Assembly (NCBI GenBank): GCA_017427065.1
Contig: JAFRTL010000016.1
Span: 1-64,000 of the forward strand
DNA: 64,000 nucleotides
Reading direction: 5' to 3'
Origin: Bacteroidaceae bacterium
GTDB taxonomy: Bacteria; Bacteroidota; Bacteroidia; Bacteroidales; Bacteroidaceae
Position 1 is the first letter of the stretch; each line of letters opens with the position of its first letter. Shown here piece by piece: positions 60,486 to 64,000 of the stretch. The notes beneath the pieces are model-generated. The model was not told where the DNA came from and did not search any database. It saw only the letters and a list, made by a program, of their open reading frames with translations. Made by a program: the position numbers and the translations under genes.

Positions 60486-63400
60486 ATGTCAAAACAATTA
60501 AGAATCCTGATGCTTGCAGTAATGGCACTGTTTATCAGTGTGGGAATGCAGGCACAGATTACCACGGCAGCCATGGGTGGCCGCGTGATTGATGACATGG
60601 CTGAGCCCGTGATTGGTGCTTCTGTCCGTGCCGTTCATGAGCCTTCTGGTTCTGTCTATGGCGCTGTCACGAATGTGGATGGTCGATATTCCATTCAAGG
60701 TATGCGTACAGGTGGTCCTTATACAGTGACCGTTTCTTATGTAGGTTTTTCTACTCAGACCTTTTCGAATTTGACCCTTCAGCTCGGTGAGGTTTACAAC
60801 TTGAACGTAGACCTCTCTGAAAATATCGCTCAATTGGGTGAGGTTGTGGTAACTGCTACTGCTTCTAAGTTTGCTGCTGAGAAGACGGGTGCAGTGACTA
60901 ACATTAATCAAGCTACTATGGTTAATTTGCCAACCGTAAGTCGTAGCATTTCAGATGTGGTGCGTATGTCTCCATATTCTGGTGGTGGTATGAGCTTTGC
61001 TGGTGGTGATGGCCGTTCAACAAACTTCACTGTGGATGGTGCCAACTTCAACAATAACTTTGGTTTGAGTTCTGCTCTTCCAGGTGGTGGTACTCCTATT
61101 TCTATCGATGCTATCGAAGAAATGCAGGTGGTAGTGACTCCATTCGACGTTCGTCAGACCAACTTTATTGGTGGTGGTGTGAATGCCGTAACAAAGTCTG
61201 GTACCAATACCTTCAAGGGTACTGCATATACCTATTATAAGAGTGAGAACCTGCATGGTACTCGCCTCGCTGGTCAGGATGCTGCTCGTGCTCGTGATCG
61301 CCAATATGTATATGGTGCTACCTTGGGTGGCCCTATCATTAAGAACAAGTTGTTCTTCTTCGTAAACGCTGAATATACTAAGACTCCTGGCGTTGTGAAT
61401 CGTTGGAGAGCTTCTGCTGATGGTGTGGCAGACAAGACCAACTACATCTCTCGCACTACGCTGTCAGACATGCAGCGCGTAAGCGACTTTATGAAGCAGA
61501 AGTATGGGTATGACACGGGTTCTGCAACTAACTTCCCTGCTGATGAGAGCAACAAGAAATTGCTGGCTCGTATCGACTGGAACATCACTCAGGATCACCA
61601 TCTGGCAGTGCGCTACAATTACACGAAGAATACTGCTTGGAACTCTACTAATGGTAACTCATCAAACACTGGTTATCGTCTCAATGGTATGAACCGTCTG
61701 TCTGAATACTCTATGGCTTTTGCTAACTCAATGTATTCACAGGACAACGTTGTGAAGACTATTTCTGCAGATTTAAACAGCCACTTCGGTAGCAACTTGT
61801 CAAACCAGTTGCTCTTCACTTACACCAAGATTGATGATATCCGTGGCTCAAATTCAGCTCCATTCCCATTTATCGATATTATGGCTGGTTATAGCACCGC
61901 TGCTGATGGTACAGTGACTCAGACTTTGGAGCCATACATGTCATTAGGTTATGAGCTCTTCACTTGGAATAATGGTGTTCACAACAACGTGACAACCATT
62001 ACAGATAATTTCACCGCTTATCTGGGCGCCCATAAACTGACTGCTGGTATTAGCTATGAGCATCAGATGGCAAATAATGCATACATGCGTAATGGTACTG
62101 GTTATTACCGTTATCGTTCACTCGATGATTTCTTGAATAGTGCTGCTCCTGAAGCTGTTGCTTTGACATACGGTTACGATGGTGAGAAGAATCCTGCTGC
62201 TCAAGTACGTTTCAATCAGTATGGCCTCTATGCACAGGATGAATGGAGCCTTGGTAACAACTTGAAACTTACAGGTGGTATCCGTTTCGATAACATCAGC
62301 TTCAACAACGATGATGTAATGACCAACAACGCTATCCTTGCTCTTGATTATGGTGGCAAGAAGGTAGATACCGGTGCTTGGCCTAAGACCAATATCCAGA
62401 TTTCTCCTCGCTTCGGCTTCACTTGGGACGTGTTTGGTGACAAGCGATTGAAGATTCGTGGTGGTACGGGTCTGTTCGCAGGCCGTCTGCCTCTGGTGTT
62501 CTTCACCAACATGCCTACCAACTCAAATATGGTGCAGTATGGCCCTTATAGCGTTAATACCAAATATAATAATGGTGTAGTAACTAGTCGTGATCCTAAG
62601 TTGGATCAGTTCGCAGGTCGCATTGTGACAGATGTCAACGAGATGATCTCTATCTTGGGCACTCCGACTAGTATCAGTCCTGCCGAAGGTGCTGTAGGTA
62701 ATGAGGTGAATGGTGTGGCTCATAACTTCAAGATGCCACAGGTTTGGAAGTCTTCTATCGGTATCGACTATCAGGTACCTGTTAGCTTCCCATTGACCGT
62801 AACAGGTGAATTCAACTATACAGACAATATCAATGCTGTTCGTTTGATTAACTGGAATATCAATGAGAGTGCTCTCACAGAGCGTTTCCAGGGTGCAGAC
62901 AATCGTATGATCTACCCAAGCAACTACACTTATAACAAGACTAACGCTTTCGTGCTGAGCAACACTCATAAGGGTTATGGCTGGACTGCCAACTTCACCG
63001 TGAATGCTACTCCTATCGAGAACCTTGACATCATGGCTGCTTATACACACACCGTGATGAAGGAAGTGACTGGTATGCCTGGTTCAAACGCTACTTCTGC
63101 ATGGCAGGGTCTCTACACTGTGGATGGTCCTAACTTTGCTAAATTGCAGAACTCACAGTATGTGACTCCAGACCGTCTGATCGCTTCTGTGACCTATACT
63201 TACAACAAGGATCACTTCTCACTGTTCTATACTGGCTATTCTTATAATGGTTATAGCTACTACTATAGCAATGATATGAATGGTGATGGAATCGGTTATG
63301 ACTTGATGTACATCCCTCGTAATGACAGTGAGATTAACTTCGCAAATGAAGCTGATCGTGCTGACTTCTGGGCATTCGTTGAGCAGGATAAGTATCTGAA

Positions 63401-63767
63401 GAATCACAAGGGTGAATATGCTGAGGCTTACAGCGCTCGTGCTCCTTGGGTACATCAGTTCGACTTCCGTTGGGCTCATGACTTCGATTTGAAGGTAGGC
63501 AACACTAACCATAAGTTGCAGATCTCTGCTGATGTAGAGAATATCGGCAACATGTTGCATTCTTCTTGGGGTGTTCCTAAGTTCTTCTCTGCAGAGACGA
63601 ACAATGGTCGCATCCTGAAGTATGAGGGTAGAGATGCTAATAATGTACCATCTTTCTCTCTCTATCGTGACAGCAATGGTAATGCTCCTAAGAAGACTTG
63701 GGATTACAACCGTGCTTATGACAATGCATGGCGCATCCAGCTTGGTGTGAAGTACTACTTCAACTAA
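60486..63767 (+). CDS. Oar-like TonB-dependent outer-membrane protein
   Basis: 1093 residues. A signal peptide ends MQAQ (about 23), then a carboxypeptidase-regulatory-like domain (about 28-115, GGRVIDDMAEPVIGASVRAVHEPSGSVYG), a plug domain (TNFTVDGANFNNNFG, EEMQVVVTPFDVRQTNFIGGGVNAVTKSGTN) and a large 22-strand barrel ending IQLGVKYYFN. The plug region and length match the Oar-like receptors (first described in Myxococcus). They are linked to protein or vesicle export and colonisation in Bacteroidetes, but a transport ligand is unknown. Codon use is very biased, so it is probably among the abundant outer-membrane proteins. Monocistronic, with a strong terminator. Confidence 0.92.
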   Translation: MSKQLRILMLAVMALFISVGMQAQITTAAMGGRVIDDMAEPVIGASVRAVHEPSGSVYGAVTNVDGRYSIQGMRTGGPYTVTVSYVGFSTQTFSNLTLQLGEVYNLNVDLSENIAQLGEVVVTATASKFAAEKTGAVTNINQATMVNLPTVSRSISDVVRMSPYSGGGMSFAGGDGRSTNFTVDGANFNNNFGLSSALPGGGTPISIDAIEEMQVVVTPFDVRQTNFIGGGVNAVTKSGTNTFKGTAYTYYKSENLHGTRLAGQDAARARDRQYVYGATLGGPIIKNKLFFFVNAEYTKTPGVVNRWRASADGVADKTNYISRTTLSDMQRVSDFMKQKYGYDTGSATNFPADESNKKLLARIDWNITQDHHLAVRYNYTKNTAWNSTNGNSSNTGYRLNGMNRLSEYSMAFANSMYSQDNVVKTISADLNSHFGSNLSNQLLFTYTKIDDIRGSNSAPFPFIDIMAGYSTAADGTVTQTLEPYMSLGYELFTWNNGVHNNVTTITDNFTAYLGAHKLTAGISYEHQMANNAYMRNGTGYYRYRSLDDFLNSAAPEAVALTYGYDGEKNPAAQVRFNQYGLYAQDEWSLGNNLKLTGGIRFDNISFNNDDVMTNNAILALDYGGKKVDTGAWPKTNIQISPRFGFTWDVFGDKRLKIRGGTGLFAGRLPLVFFTNMPTNSNMVQYGPYSVNTKYNNGVVTSRDPKLDQFAGRIVTDVNEMISILGTPTSISPAEGAVGNEVNGVAHNFKMPQVWKSSIGIDYQVPVSFPLTVTGEFNYTDNINAVRLINWNINESALTERFQGADNRMIYPSNYTYNKTNAFVLSNTHKGYGWTANFTVNATPIENLDIMAAYTHTVMKEVTGMPGSNATSAWQGLYTVDGPNFAKLQNSQYVTPDRLIASVTYTYNKDHFSLFYTGYSYNGYSYYYSNDMNGDGIGYDLMYIPRNDSEINFANEADRADFWAFVEQDKYLKNHKGEYAEAYSARAPWVHQFDFRWAHDFDLKVGNTNHKLQISADVENIGNMLHSSWGVPKFFSAETNNGRILKYEGRDANNVPSFSLYRDSNGNAPKKTWDYNRAYDNAWRIQLGVKYYFN

Positions 63768-63799
63768 TCTGAACTTTAGCCTAAAGGCTGAATATACAA

Positions 63800-63835
63800 A
63801 TCGGGTCGCTCTTAATGGAGCGACCCGATTTTTTT
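63800..63835 (+). terminator. Terminator of the Oar-like receptor gene
   Basis: ATCGGGTCGCTC (63800-63811) and GAGCGACCCGAT (63818-63829), a perfect 12-bp stem with a 6-nt loop, then a T run. Confidence 0.92.
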
Positions 63836-64000
63836 CTTTGTCCACCACTGTGAAGAAAAATGTCCATAACTGTGGACATAAATGTTCTTCGTGTGAGCAC
63901 AATATTTAACTAGTTAGGGAGTATAAGTTTATTAGTTTGTGTATGTAATATTTTACCTTCACCCTTCACCTTTTGAGCATATATCTCTGTATATAAGCAG
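63836..64000. other. Right-end intergenic sequence
   Basis: A/T-rich stretch past the last terminator. I see no complete gene, tRNA or clear promoter; a gene may begin beyond the window. Confidence 0.4.

Overview
The window looks like a chromosome segment of a gut- or rumen-type Bacteroidales bacterium, most likely Prevotellaceae. The evidence is the Bacteroidetes promoter pattern (a -7 box TAnnTTTG, often with TTG or TTTG 19-21 bp upstream) in front of many genes, TonB-dependent receptors paired with DUF4249 lipoproteins, a hybrid two-component system, BACON domains, DUF4421/DUF4492/DUF4847-type families and many lipoproteins. No insertion sequence, phage gene, rRNA or CRISPR array was found. 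The genus is an inference.

Layout. 1-13 kb is an accessory surface/secretion region. It holds a serpin operon ending in a TPR regulator (cut by the left edge), a BACON-LRR lipoprotein, a higBA toxin-antitoxin pair, and two divergent operons. One of these is lipoprotein-lipoprotein-TonB receptor-DUF4249; the other is lipoprotein-lipoprotein-TPR/HTH regulator. They share an intergenic region full of GTAAAC palindromes. 13-15.6 kb carries two secreted esterases. 15.6-29.3 kb is mostly housekeeping: tRNA-Gly and tRNA-Tyr, ribH, recF and a DciA-like gene, then a six-gene operon (M3 peptidase, DUF4847, dCMP deaminase, S41 protease, 5-FTHF cyclo-ligase, PHP phosphatase). It continues with gapA, mscL, an ECF sigma factor with a membrane partner, and a DASS-family anion transporter under a cobalamin riboswitch.

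29.6-42.5 kb is a hydrolase region: a third esterase, a YARHG-domain protein, a DUF4421/metallo-beta-lactamase/sialidase-like set, three different alpha/beta hydrolases in a row, and a large hybrid two-component regulator facing them. 42.5-48 kb is a small-molecule redox cluster (flavin reductase-like, cupin-carboxymuconolactone decarboxylase, AraC regulator, aldo/keto reductase, amidohydrolase, membrane-anchored ABM protein). Its two divergent arms carry the same 21-bp site (18/21 identical) at matching distances from their promoters, so the AraC protein probably controls both. 48-64 kb is energy, nucleotide and stress metabolism: DUF4492-cydAB, nrdDG, a single-domain (p)ppGpp synthetase, an OmpA lipoprotein, an S9 peptidase, the ABC-F protein EttA and an Oar-like TonB receptor.

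Best leads: the shared AraC site in the redox cluster; the B12 riboswitch in front of an anion (probably dicarboxylate) transporter; the repeated lipoprotein + TPR/HTH regulator cassette with a common KKP...EKG linker; the helically phased GTAAAC operator array; and the cydAB promoter embedded in an upstream terminator. All function calls rest on reading the sequence and on family knowledge; no database search was run.
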